Origin: Romanomermis culicivorax
Lineage: Eukaryota; Nematoda; Enoplea; Mermithida; Mermithidae
Direction of reading: 5' to 3'
Assembly: GCA_963922205.1 (NCBI GenBank)
Contig: CAWUHX010000011.1
Location: forward strand, 1,353,749-1,417,748
Length of the DNA stretch: 64,000 nt
The position numbers and the translations under genes were made by a program. The notes beneath the pieces are model-generated. The model did not search any database. It saw only the letters and a program-made list of their open reading frames with translations, and had not been told where the DNA came from. Positions 54,319 to 64,000 of this stretch are shown in pieces (positions within the stretch are counted from its first letter, which is position 1; each line of letters begins with the position of its first letter).

Positions 54319-54980
54319 TATATATTTGTTATTATTATTACTGTTGTAGTGTCACTTTCAGCTTTCTACAATTGTCTCAAAGTCACATTACATTCTCCCT
54401 ACCTTTACAACTACTGATAAGCATGTTTCCACCATGCTATCATATTTCAAACTGATGATTACTGTAGTCATTGTGTCATGTGCTCAGAAATTGGTCAGTG
54501 ATTCAGTAGTGTTTTATAGTTTCACTGTCTGGTTGTGTCCCACAATAAAAGCCCTCCTGCATTTTCGCCAGTGCCACCATTTATCGATTTTTATTTTAAC
54601 TCATGAAATCCAAGATTTCATGATTTAGAATAATTTTGCTTTTTAATTATTTTGAGTGGTTTTTCCTTGGTGCGCCATTTTCAAGAGGTCTACATGTCCC
54701 AGCCCAACATGAAGTAAGTATTAGTATTAAGGTCTGAACTTCTTGGAACTCCTGCCTTAATCATTTTTGGATTCAAAATCAAATCTTATTCTTGGTGGAT
54801 CAACAAGCCTAGAGTCTCAAAACAAAAAATATTTAAAATATAACATTGATGATCCATTAAGGTTTACTAAGTACTTATCTTCTCTGAGTGTTGAGGCCTA
54901 GTTTCCTAATTTTGGGGGATTCTGGAGGCTAGACCTCGTAAGACTTCTGCCTTAGGATACTTTCCTGGTTTCTAAAAAAT

Positions 54981-57851
54981 GTGAACTATTCAAAAATCCC
55001 TTGTACACCACTCCCAATTAGTGCCTCACTAGTCGCACTTGGGTCCTCAAATACTTCAACTTCTGTGCAACCAGCAAAAGATTCACAGATAGTGGCGCTG
55101 TCGGTCCTCACTTTACCACCAGTGGGATTGGGTTCACAGAACACTGCGAATCAGACCAACTTATTAGTGACTCATGCACCAAGTAATCATACTCAAGCAG
55201 CTCAAGATTCAACTGTACAATCTCCTCATGTAATCAATCTTCTGAATTCTACTCAAAATACCCATACTAATCAGCTTTCTTGGCGCTGCTCCCTCAGTCA
55301 GTTGCAGCCCAGGTTTTGCAATCCGCACTTGGTCAAGTTGTAGCCATCAGTTTCCAAGCAAATGACCCTTCCCAAAATCAGCTGTTGCTATCATGATGTG
55401 CCATCTCTGGTTCACAACAAATTTCCTATAAGCCTGATTCTCTTGATTCTGATTCTTCGACTCACAACTACTCCATTATCCCATCTTCTTGTCCTCATAA
55501 ACTAAAAAACCTCAGTCCAAAAGCACCTGTTATGCTTGTACAGCCAAGATTGAAAATTTTCGGGCAGGAGCTTCAGCACAGCAAACTGCCCTGGCTGATG
55601 CTACTAAGTTACTCCAACAAAATATTCCTACTACTGCCACTGTTACTCAAATTCTCTGTTTCATCAAAGACAAAACCTGAGAAAGTGAAGGACATAATTT
55701 GTGACTCATGAAGGAACTCCAAGAGAAACATGATAATCAAGCTGCTACTATGTCTACTACTCTGAATACTCTGATCGAAAAATTCAACCTCTTCATGGCT
55801 GCTAATCCTACTCAGCCTCCCGTAGTAACTCAATTAAGTCATTCAAATCTCCCTCCTGTTACTATTCCTCAATCTGATCATCTCCCTTCTCATAATATAT
55901 CTGTTATTAATACTGCACCTTTAATGTTTCATATATCTGCTATACCTCCTGTAATTAAGTTAAAAACTCATAATTCTGATCAATCTACTCCTCCAAGTCA
56001 CCATAATTCTTCGGTAATAGAAGAAGAGTATACACTTCACATAAAACTACCTCGTAATTCTTCTCATACTGCTCCTCCTCCTGGTTTTTCTGACTATCCT
56101 CCTGTTAATTTCCTGAATAATTTTGGTTACCACACTGCCGATATTCACTACCTATCACATTGTGATTAGGAAAGCTGAGTAGAAGTGATCATAAAATGAC
56201 CTCCCTGTATTAATGAAACCACCCATGATAAGAATTTATCACCATTCTTCGTTTGTCCCAAAAGCAAGTTTAGTTTTAACTTAACTAATTATGTCAAGAT
56301 CAGTGTGCTTCATAGACACATTCATAATGCTCCCAGTGATAACATTCAGAACATTAATGATTATGAAGAAGCTAAGCATATGCTAATGTTCTCTCTTGCT
56401 CTTAACTGCAATATGGTGACTCTTAAATGTGAACTAGACTTAATGACCCCAAGTACAGGCGCAGACCCTGCGGCCTTCCTCAGTTGAGTCACGACTTATG
56501 TTCAACTCGACTTTCAAAATAAGGATAAAAAAGTCTGCTATTAGACAGTTATCAAAACCTTTTTGATGAAAATGCCTATTTTCTACCAAATGTCTATTGA
56601 TGATGATGTGCAGGAAATTTCTTCTGTTCAACAGCTTGCCACCACTGTTTCTAAAGCTTGTAAGATGCTTGATGCGACTAAAGATAAGATTGGTACTGCA
56701 GAACGACCCATTCTGGTCAATCAAGCTGATCCTCATTCTCAACAACAACCTCATACTCGTTCTAGTCAAAGATGTTATGATGGAAGACGTTTTCCTCAGT
56801 CACATTCTCCTAGCCCTAATTCTGATAATTCCAATTCTGATAAGCCTCCTGTCTTTTTTAGTGAAGCTGCTGTCCCCATACGTAAGATTACTGATCATCT
56901 TCAGCAAATTGCTGAAAGAGTACATAATAGTAGGCCACCTCCTTTCACTTCTGATCCTTGACCTTCTTGCTCTCAATTTCCAACTAATAGAAGTCAAGAT
57001 AATTCTGCCCACCATGATTTTTCAGCTTCACGTAGCTGTGATCATTCATGTTCTGATAATCATTCTGATTTCCATTCTCGCAATGATCAACCTCAAAGTA
57101 GAGAAGGTAACCAACCTTTATCTATTCAATCCGCTAGTCACTGGTGTGATGCTCATAAAAGCAACATGCACAACACTGCAGATTGTAAATAGTTAAAGTG
57201 GATTCATCCTCAAACTCAACTTACAAGTGATCCTCAAATTGTCCCCTGCACTGCCAATAGGTATCAAAACCGTTACAATCCAAACCTTGGAAACAATGTT
57301 CGCATCAACCCGAATTGGAGAAACAACAGAGGCGGCTATAGTAATAGAGGAAACTCTTATTATTGTGGCAGTCACAGTTCGTATTTTAACACATATACTA
57401 ATTGTGATGCTGATGTTTGAAATATTGTCACTTCTGCTCCACAGTATGATTCTGCTAACTCTCCTACTGAGTATCACACTTATCCTAATGGTACTGCATA
57501 TGCAAATCGTGGGTCTGCATTTCCTGCTGATAGTCGATGTCTAACTGAGACAACCTCTATTCCTCTTACCTTACTTGCTCCTCAATCTCTAGCTCTTAGC
57601 TCTAGTACCTCTGAATCTACTCCACAATCTGAAACTGTTTCTCATCTACCTTCTGTCAATATGGTTCAAACTGATAGTAAATCTGATGATTCTGCTAGTG
57701 CCACTCTCTTTTCTCCTGGCATTATTAGTTGGGATGTGATAGACATCCCAGGGCAAGATCCCTGGATAGCATATCCCGCAATACCTTTCATTGGAAAATG
57801 TACTCCTGTCTCTCGTGAATATGTAAAAACTATCTTCCTGCTAATGCCTTT
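54981..57851 (+). pseudogene. Gag-like region of a second Gypsy-type retroelement, heavily decayed
   Basis: Ser/Thr/Asn/Pro-rich frames with many stops run in one direction: 54981-55343, 55540-56169 (SATMSTTLNTLIEKFNLF-type helical part), 56281-56487 and 56560-56960 with capsid-like NINDYEEAKHMLMFSLALNC. An RNA-binding finger follows at 57145-57186, CDAHKSNMHNTADC, which is CX2HX4HX4C and not the usual CX2CX4HX4C. Downstream comes an Arg/Gly/Asn-rich stretch (NPNWRNNRGGYSNRGNSYY). It leads into protease in the next entry. At least eight stops or frame changes; no product can be made. Gag assignment rests on context and the finger. Confidence 0.6.
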
Positions 57852-59104
57852 CTGACTCCCATTAAAATTGGACATATCACTGCAAATGCTCTCATTGATG
57901 CTGGTGAACAGTGTTCTGTATTATCATCTGGTTCAGTAAAAAGAGCTTTTGAGAAACTAGATACTCCTCTACGTTTCTGTGGACATATTCATGTCAGAGA
58001 TAGGGTAAAAGTCAAAACCCATGGTCTGGTTCTATATACAATGCAATCTGACTTTGGTCAACATCTTGTCAAATGCATCATTCTCAATTATGACACTGGG
58101 GACCAGTGCATCATTGGCACAGACCTTGTCACTAATCCAGATGTTCAAGCTATTCTTAACTTTGAGCAAGGATACATTGGGACTGCCAATAAACGGCAAC
58201 CTCTTAACATAATTCCTAGAGTACTTCCTAACTCACGTGAAATCGTTTCAATGATAGAAGAGATTGAAGCTGAATCTTCTGATCAACCTGTTCAAAGTGA
58301 CACTTCCACAGTTGTTGCTTCCAACAATCTAGTAGTCACTGAACTTGCTGAACCTATTTTCATTTTTGCTTCTGCTACTGTAAAAATTCAACCTTATCCT
58401 CAACACTGGATTGGTGGACATGTTTTCACACAAACTGATGCATCGATACCTGATCTTATAGTTCAACCTGCACCTAATACCTCTAGTGGCGAAGAATTTC
58501 CGGTAGAGACTTTGGTAATCAATATCTGTAATAGAACTTGTCCTCTTCTGTTTGTCAACAATTCTGGAAAGTGTATTAAGCTTCCCAGTAACCAAGTAGT
58601 TGCTGTTGTAAAGCACTTTTTTGAAGAGTCACCCACCAGCTCACCCAGCAGTTGCCTCACTCGTGTTGCTGTAGCTGCATCAGACTGTGATTTGGCTGAT
58701 CACCAACCTGCTGCATTAGATCCTATTACTAAGTTAATTAGACCTAATACTACTGATTCTCAAAAACTTCATATAGTTCTCCAAAAAATGACTCAAAATA
58801 ATTTCCTATCTCCAACTCAGAAGGCTGAAGCTATTAAGATACTCAAAAGGTATTGTGATGTCTTCAGCTTACCAGGTGACTCTCCTACCTTCACTTACAA
58901 ACTCACAGTGAATATGGATATTGGTGATGCTCAACCTATTGCTAGACACTACTATCATGCTTCCACTGAGCAACGTCCCATCATCAGCTCTAACATTCAA
59001 GAAATGCTTGATAAAGACTTCATTGAACCTTCACAGTCCCCATGGGCCGCTCAACTTTTTCTGATGAAAAATTGGATGGTTCATCGCGCCCTAGTTGACT
59101 ATTG
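57852..59104 (+). pseudogene. Protease and start of reverse transcriptase of the second Gypsy-type element
   Basis: A single frame runs from about 57852 to 59104. Protease: NALIDAGEQCSVLSSGSV, then QCIIGTDLVTN, i.e. Asp-Ala-Gly active site and an I-I-G-T-D-L strand. A long linker follows (VVAVVKHFFEES, KILKRYCDVFSL typical of the pre-RT linker), then the RT start: MLDKDFIEPSQSPWAAQLFL. Just after this the frame is ragged (MKNWMVHRALVDY) and stops at 59102-59104, where the palm domain should begin. The rest of RT, RNase H and most of integrase are gone. Confidence 0.8.
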
Positions 59105-59594
59105 AGGCGCTGGAAAGATTATTATCTTTTTGGGGCTCTCACTTGTCATCATAGAGGACTTAACCATCGATTTATCATCAAATGAAAATTCATTATGCTA
59201 TTGGATAGTTTTCTAGAAAATTTGTTTCACAGTGCTTGTAAATTAGACTTGAAACCCAAAATATTTAATTCTTTGCTCAATTTCAATCAATTTTTTTCAT
59301 AGTTATTAGTTTTGGTTTGGTTTGGTTATTAGTTTGTTATTATTAAGGTTATTATGGTTATTAGTAATAGATTTGATTATTAGTCTTTGGCCATGATGTA
59401 GAGGAAAACAGGTTACTTATTTATACCTATTTTCGCTATGTAGAAATTGTAATGAAATATTGGCTGCCATTTGTGCATGTGCAAATGGGTTATGTACAAA
59501 AAAAAACCGGGTCTGAGCACCTAATAACAGATCAAAAGGCATCCACCATAGTGGAGTTTTTTCCAACGATGTTGCACTGAACCACAACATACTG
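59105..59594. other. Non-coding remainder of the second retroelement
   Basis: AT-rich and TTAGTTTGGTTATT-repetitive; no domain seen. It occupies the place where RT, RNase H and the N-terminal integrase would be, so a large internal deletion or replacement is inferred. Confidence 0.4.
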
Positions 59595-59753
59595 ATGATC
59601 TTCCTTTCTGATCAAGTCAGCTGTTTGACTTGGAAATTGATGAAAGAAATCTACAAGTTACTAAAAATTCGAAAAATTCAAATGACAGTATATAACCCAC
59701 AATACAATGCCATGGTTGAGCTTTTGGACCAGACATTCATTGTTCTTGCCAGT
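59595..59753 (+). pseudogene. Gypsy-type integrase core fragment
   Basis: LSDQVSCLTWKLMKEIYKLL, then IQMTVYNPQYNAMVELLDQT, correspond to the second catalytic Asp region through the Glu region of a Ty3/Gypsy integrase core (D-x-x-S-x-F...YNPQ-x-N-x-M-VE). Cut off on both sides; the right side runs into an A-rich tract (59788-59830). Probably the tail of the element above. Confidence 0.7.
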
Positions 59754-59929
59754 TGCCCCATTGTTTCGTTTTTTTCCTTTCATTTAAAAAAAAAAAAATT
59801 TAAAGAAAAAAAGAAAAATAAGAAAAAATTCGTTTGTATGTTGATGCAAATAATTTAACAAAAATATAAAATTTGTAAAAAAAAATTTCTCCCCTCCTCC
59901 CCAAAAAAATCCTGAGTCGGCCACTGGGA

Positions 59930-60645
59930 CCATAGAGCCCCAGGAAAATAATGCATAGGCGCAATAGAGCCCAAGGACATTGGAGCACAGGACAATAGAG
60001 CATGGACAGTGGAGCATAGACATTGGAGCCAGGACAATAGAGCACAAACAAATTAGATCAGAGCAAAATAAAAAAGCTGAAAATTAAATAATGTGAAAAA
60101 TTACATTTCAACTCAAAAATGCTTTCTTCAAATCTTTTTATGTCTCTGAAGAAGTTCAGGTCAAAGCATTTTCCCACCATGGTGTATTTTTTCAAAAGTT
60201 GTGAAAAACACAAAACATTGTAAATATTTGACCTTTGAATAAAATTGTTCCATTTTCTTATTTTTGAATTCATCTTGAATTTCTAACTCGCATTCAGAAT
60301 CATACACAGTTTTTTGTCAGCCTTTGAGAACTCTGTCAGCTTTTGAAATGAAACTGCTTGCTTAGTATTCTTTTTCCATGTTCAAAAACAATTTAAAATT
60401 CGCATTCATTGCAGATCTTGGAACATTGGTTAAAATTTGATGCACTCTAATCTTCATGCTCTAATGTCCCTGCGCTCTAATATCTCCACTTTAATTTCCA
60501 TGCTCTATTGTCCACGCTCTATTGTCTGGCACTCTAATGTCCCTGCATTCTATTGTCCTGCACTCTAATGTCCCTGTGCTCTAATGTCCCTGTGTTCTAT
60601 TGTCCTGCACTCTAATGTCCCTGCGCTCTAATGTCCAGTCATGCT
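59930..60645. repeat. Inverted pair of minisatellite arrays (foldback-like)
   Basis: The left arm (59930-60052) is a chain of about 13-16-bp units such as GGACATTGGAGCACA and GGACAATAGAGCATG; the right arm (60445-60645) is the same in inverse, CTCTAATGTCCCTGTG and CTCTATTGTCC. The 390-bp centre has no gene. Just left of it, 59870-59926 ends with the inverse of CAGTGGCCGACTCAGGATTT, which looks like a transposon terminus. Confidence 0.75.
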
Positions 60646-60659
60646 CAACACTACACTGC

Positions 60660-60851
60660 CAAGGACCCGATTTAAGTTTTTCTTTCACTAGCAGAGTGTG
60701 GGACTACTTCACAGTGTCTGATGATGAAGAAAAGGCAAAGTGCAATAAATGCAGAATCCTGTTATCCAGAAAAGATTGTGGTACTGGATGTCAGAGAAAT
60801 CATTTGGAGAGGAAACATATGGCAATATATAAGCAGTTTGCAGCTAAATAA
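60660..60851 (+). pseudogene. BED zinc finger of a hAT-type transposase
   Basis: SRVWDYFTVSDDEEKAKCNK, then CRILLSRKDCGTGCQRNHLE and RKH form a BED finger (aromatic W-x-x-F, CX2C, HX4H) that binds transposon DNA ends. Open to the TAA at 60849-60851. The expected catalytic core does not follow. Confidence 0.8.
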
Positions 60852-60985
60852 AAAGAAGATAATGAAAATAGAAGTAATTCTGGAACAAATTGCTACTAGT
60901 ATAGTTATGTTAAAGAATTAATTTTTGTGTTTTCTTTAAAGATAGCCAAAAAATGAACCTAGCAACTCAAAAACCAAATTAGAGC

Positions 60986-61140
60986 ATGAACTTAAATCTC
61001 AAACATCTCTGGACAATTGCTTCATGTGAACAGTTATTCAGTGGTGCTGGTCAAATTTATGATCCTACCATAAATCGTTTGAAGCGTGATACTGTTGAAA
61101 AATTACTGTTTCTCAAGTATAACTTTGCTACCATTGCAGT
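60986..61140 (+). pseudogene. hAT C-terminal dimerisation domain fragment
   Basis: ASCEQLFSGAGQIYDPTINR, then LKRDTVEKLLFLKYNF match the conserved C-terminal block of hAT transposases. Only 135 bp separates it from the BED finger, where a full enzyme has about 500 residues, so the catalytic RNase-H-like domain is deleted. Confidence 0.8.
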
Positions 61141-62179
61141 GTTTTTTTTGTGCAAGCCTCTTTGTACCTGTACAAAGATCAGCCAAATAGTCTTTGTACG
61201 AAGAAAATTTTTTTTGTACACTGAAAAAAACCATGATCTTTTATGTATTTTCGCACAAAGTTTCTTCCTAATAGCACTCGAGTTCCCGTCCTTCATAATC
61301 ATCCTACAAATTAAAAAATATACTCATAACTTTCATAGATCTGAAAAACTTCAGGTTAAACCTGAAATTTCTGAAAATTACTTCCATGATGCTCCTCAAT
61401 TCAAACTCAGCTTCATGTTTAAAATTACAGTTGCAAGAAAGTTGGAAAAATAGATTTTGACGTTCTGAAATGGAGTAAAATTCGCCTTTTCCATACAGGA
61501 GGACCACCAACATTTTTTCCCTTTACCGGAAATTTTTTCTCCAGAAACACGATTAGTAGAAAAATAGTATTGCAGAGATTTATAAAATCCAGCGAGAAGT
61601 GCCTGAAAATTTTTGGTGTTTTCTAATAGGGCAAAATTTTATGTTAATAATAATGAATAAAGATCCGATTATGACCGGATCTTAATCATTGGCAACAGCA
61701 GATCGGGATCCCGAACTTAAAAAATTTGGTCCAACGGATCCGGATCGGATCTGGATCCAAAAAAAATCTGGTTTAGCGGATCTGGATCCTAAAATTTAAG
61801 CTGATATCCGTGGATCCAGATCCAGATCCGGATACCTGGCTTATCCCTACTAAACATTGGAAATAATGTTGTCACAATTGATGCTTTAAATATGCCTGAC
61901 TCACCACAACTTTTAACTATTTATCGATTGAAACCCTACATTCCATGATTTTACTGTTTTATTTTGGCTGCCCAGTTCACATTATGAGAAACGCTTTTTT
62001 TTGGAGGAGGCAATTTAGTGAAGTTTTTTAAATAAATATTTAGCTAGAAAATCCTCTTATTCTAGTTTTGGAGTGTGTTACCTAGACTGACTAGTTTGAG
62101 TCAAGCTAACCAAGAGCTGGTAAGATTTCTGGCCTTGACTTCTCAGCTGTAAGTGAGGAATCATTCCAATTTTCAGATA
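61141..62179. repeat. GGATCC-rich repeat and flanking non-coding sequence
   Basis: At 61660-61855 GGATCCGGATCGGATCTGGATC-type hexamer strings recur in both orientations and end in GGATACCTGGCTTATCCCTA. This is a palindromic, dispersed-looking repeat. The rest of the stretch is AT-rich with no supported gene. Confidence 0.5.
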
Positions 62180-62315
62180 GGGAAGCAGTGGCATTAAGGT
62201 CAATGCTGGCTATCTCTCCAGCAACTATTTCTCTTACTGATTTTGACTAATGCCCCCTATCCCACAAATCGAACAGTTAACAATTGGTCTGAGCCCCAAG
62301 ACCAGTCTCTTCATT
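62180..62315. repeat. Dispersed repeat related to the SINE-like segment at 43.7 kb
   Basis: Shares GTGGCATTAAGGTC/TACTGGCATTAAGTTC, ATTTCTCTTACYRATTTTGAC, and CAATTGGTCTRARCCCCAAG with 43690-43845, in the same order and orientation. Its B-box position has decayed. 62316-63222 holds no gene that I can support. Confidence 0.6.
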
Positions 62316-63222
62316 TTTCAAATATAATAATAAAACTTGACAGCTGTTTTACCGCATGCATATCCAAAACGTCGATATTCAAATCGTACGACGAAATATT
62401 CAACTTTGTAAATACCTGAATTTGAAAGATAGATTCGAATTTCATTCAGGAAAAACAAGATTTGAAAATGACACATGGCAAATTAGTCTACAGTGGGGTC
62501 ATTTCCATGTCAACTGATGAAGGAGTCCCCGCTCGACCATCTCAGATTCTGTCGAAATTTTGTTTAAATGAACCCACATGTCCCAAACGAACATTCCCAG
62601 AATGTGCAATATTCGTGGAGCTAGGCTCACCTGATTCACGCCATACCCAAAACTGTTAAGTACGCATGTGAGATTTTTTCAAAATTGAATCTTTATAATT
62701 CTGTGGCATTTTTTCCAAAACAGCTATAAATTCATTTTCTTATAGTTTTAAACATTCTCTTTAAAATTAAATTAATCACACATTTGACATCCTGCACCCA
62801 AGAAGTGTTAAGTGTTTTAAAAATGACAAAATATTTGTTCACTCTGAAAAATTGTAATTTTTGCTTAGCCACAGCATAGAGAAAAATAAAGCTTCGGCGT
62901 CACACAGTGGGGCCGATGAAGTCCTTGCAGTTGTTTGAGCCAATTTTGGGCAGTGATTAAGGTGAGACCTCCAGACATGAGTCGCAGACAACAAAGGGGA
63001 CACAAGGCGGCGGAGGCAGGAAAGGACAAACGGCGTAAGTGGGGGCGTGTGGCAGTAGAACAAGTCGGGCCATCTCACTGTGTAGACCTAGCATTGGCTG
63101 CGTGTGCGTCTGGGAAGACTAGTACAAAATAAAGCAATATGAAAAGAGATTAGACAAAAAACAACCGGGAGAAATGAGGTTAAGTAAAACAAAGAAAAAC
63201 AAACATTACTGTACAAAAGCTT

Positions 63223-64000
63223 TTAATCAGTGGCGGCGATGATGGCGAGTATCGGACATTGATCGAGATTGGTTGTGGTCGGTGCAGCGATCGCGGTTGT
63301 CCTGACAGTGACAGTCATTGTGGTAGCCATGAGGGTCGGGAGGATCATCATGACCATTGAAACGAACGGAGGGCGAATGGCGTGGATAATGGCCGTAGTC
63401 GGGGGTATCATGGCAGGAAGACAAAGTGTAGGTTTGCGTACACAACAGCGATAAAGGTTGATGCCTGGAGGTGGAAGTTGCATCACAATCAAGGAACATC
63501 AGTCTGAGTGCAGCCCTGTTGGCGGCAATGGTTGCCGGGGCAATAAATTCCACCAGGCAGAGAAGTTGTGCCGATGCAGCAGGGGTACCAGACGATTGGT
63601 TTTGCTATGGTACTGGAGGTAGATTTGTTGTATATCTGCAATTTCGGGTGGTTGGGGAAATGGAGAGTACTGAGGGTATGCCATCCAGCTGTCGACCAAA
63701 CCAATGGCGTTGTTGTAGGCTTGTAACAAACATGATGGGTTGTCTAAACCTCAGGCTTCATACAGGAAGAGAGCAGAGTGTGCGGTGTGAATGGCGTCAA
63801 CAACACTGAATTCTTCGGCCCAGAGGCCAGCAACCCATCGCAAAATGAGCACGGCAACATTGGGTGACACGGGCGGTTGCGGTTCCTGATACATGGGGTG
63901 GCAGTGATTGCGGAAATATTGATAGAGGGCCAGCAAAGCATTGGTAGCGCGAATATGGACAGCCATGGTAACTAGGACTCCAAGGCGGCCGACAAAATTG
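63223..64000 (-). pseudogene. Proline/histidine-rich, gag-like relic (continues off the right edge)
   Basis: On the minus strand one frame is open from the right edge to 63751 ([34 protein letters not shown]), stops at a TGA (63753-63751), resumes in the same frame ([35 protein letters not shown]) to 63499, and then gives way to another frame rich in His, Asp, Pro and Arg (HDTPDYGHYPRHSPSVRFNG, RSMSDTRHHRRH) ending at 63227. GC content is clearly higher than in the neighbourhood. The layout, a helical Trp-containing domain followed by a basic His/Arg tail, is gag-like, but I do not recognise the family. Confidence 0.45.

Noticed and set aside
62462..62659. 65-codon plus-strand frame (SMSTDEGVPARPSQILSKF...)
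   Set aside because: Composition is protein-like, but no family, splice site or neighbour supports it; kept only as a note.

Overview
The window is eukaryotic nuclear DNA from an invertebrate animal. It is AT-rich, its genes are split by many introns of about 52-150 bp, and it is crowded with transposable elements. The short AT-rich introns with TTTCAG/TTTTAG-type acceptors, the AMP deaminase sequence and the repeat style would suit a nematode, but that is inference with low confidence; no rRNA or other species marker is present.

Layout. (1) 1-11.4 kb: most of a decayed Polinton/Maverick. A protein-primed family-B DNA polymerase reads leftwards and runs off the window. Rightwards come an unknown gene, a packaging-type ATPase, several small genes, a chromodomain integrase, the C-terminal half of a penton-like protein, an amphipathic pVI-like protein and the major capsid protein. 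Several genes carry 52-145 bp introns, and nearly all carry in-frame stops or frameshifts. (2) 12-13.3 kb: a small unrecognised intron-containing gene on the minus strand with a TATA box, a duplicated TTCnnGAA upstream block and a consensus heat-shock element nearby. (3) 13.5-18.5 kb: a long TTTTC microsatellite, degenerate repeats, a broken PIF/Harbinger transposase and a clean hAT-type MITE with an 8-bp target duplication. (4) 18.5-43.2 kb: the C-terminal two thirds of a host AMP deaminase gene on the minus strand, eight exons in perfect phase, with one intron of about 16.75 kb and one of about 5.1 kb stuffed with MITEs, foldback-like elements and a ~98-bp satellite. (5) 44.08-53.26 kb: a complete but mutated Ty3/Gypsy-type LTR retrotransposon (LTRs of about 888 bp, target duplication TTGG). 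Its glycoprotein (env-like) reading frame lies between gag and protease instead of after integrase; this is the most unusual item here. (6) 53.3-59.8 kb: two MITEs and the relic of a second, different Gypsy-like element. (7) 59.9-64 kb: an inverted minisatellite array, a gutted hAT transposase (BED finger plus dimerisation domain only), dispersed repeats, and a proline/histidine-rich, gag-like relic at the right edge.

How parts relate. The Polinton genes form one virus-like module (replication, integration, packaging, capsid) that is no longer intact. The AMP deaminase gene looks functional by its open exons and splice sites; its introns have absorbed repeats. The start of that gene lies to the right, either beyond the window or hidden past the LTR element.
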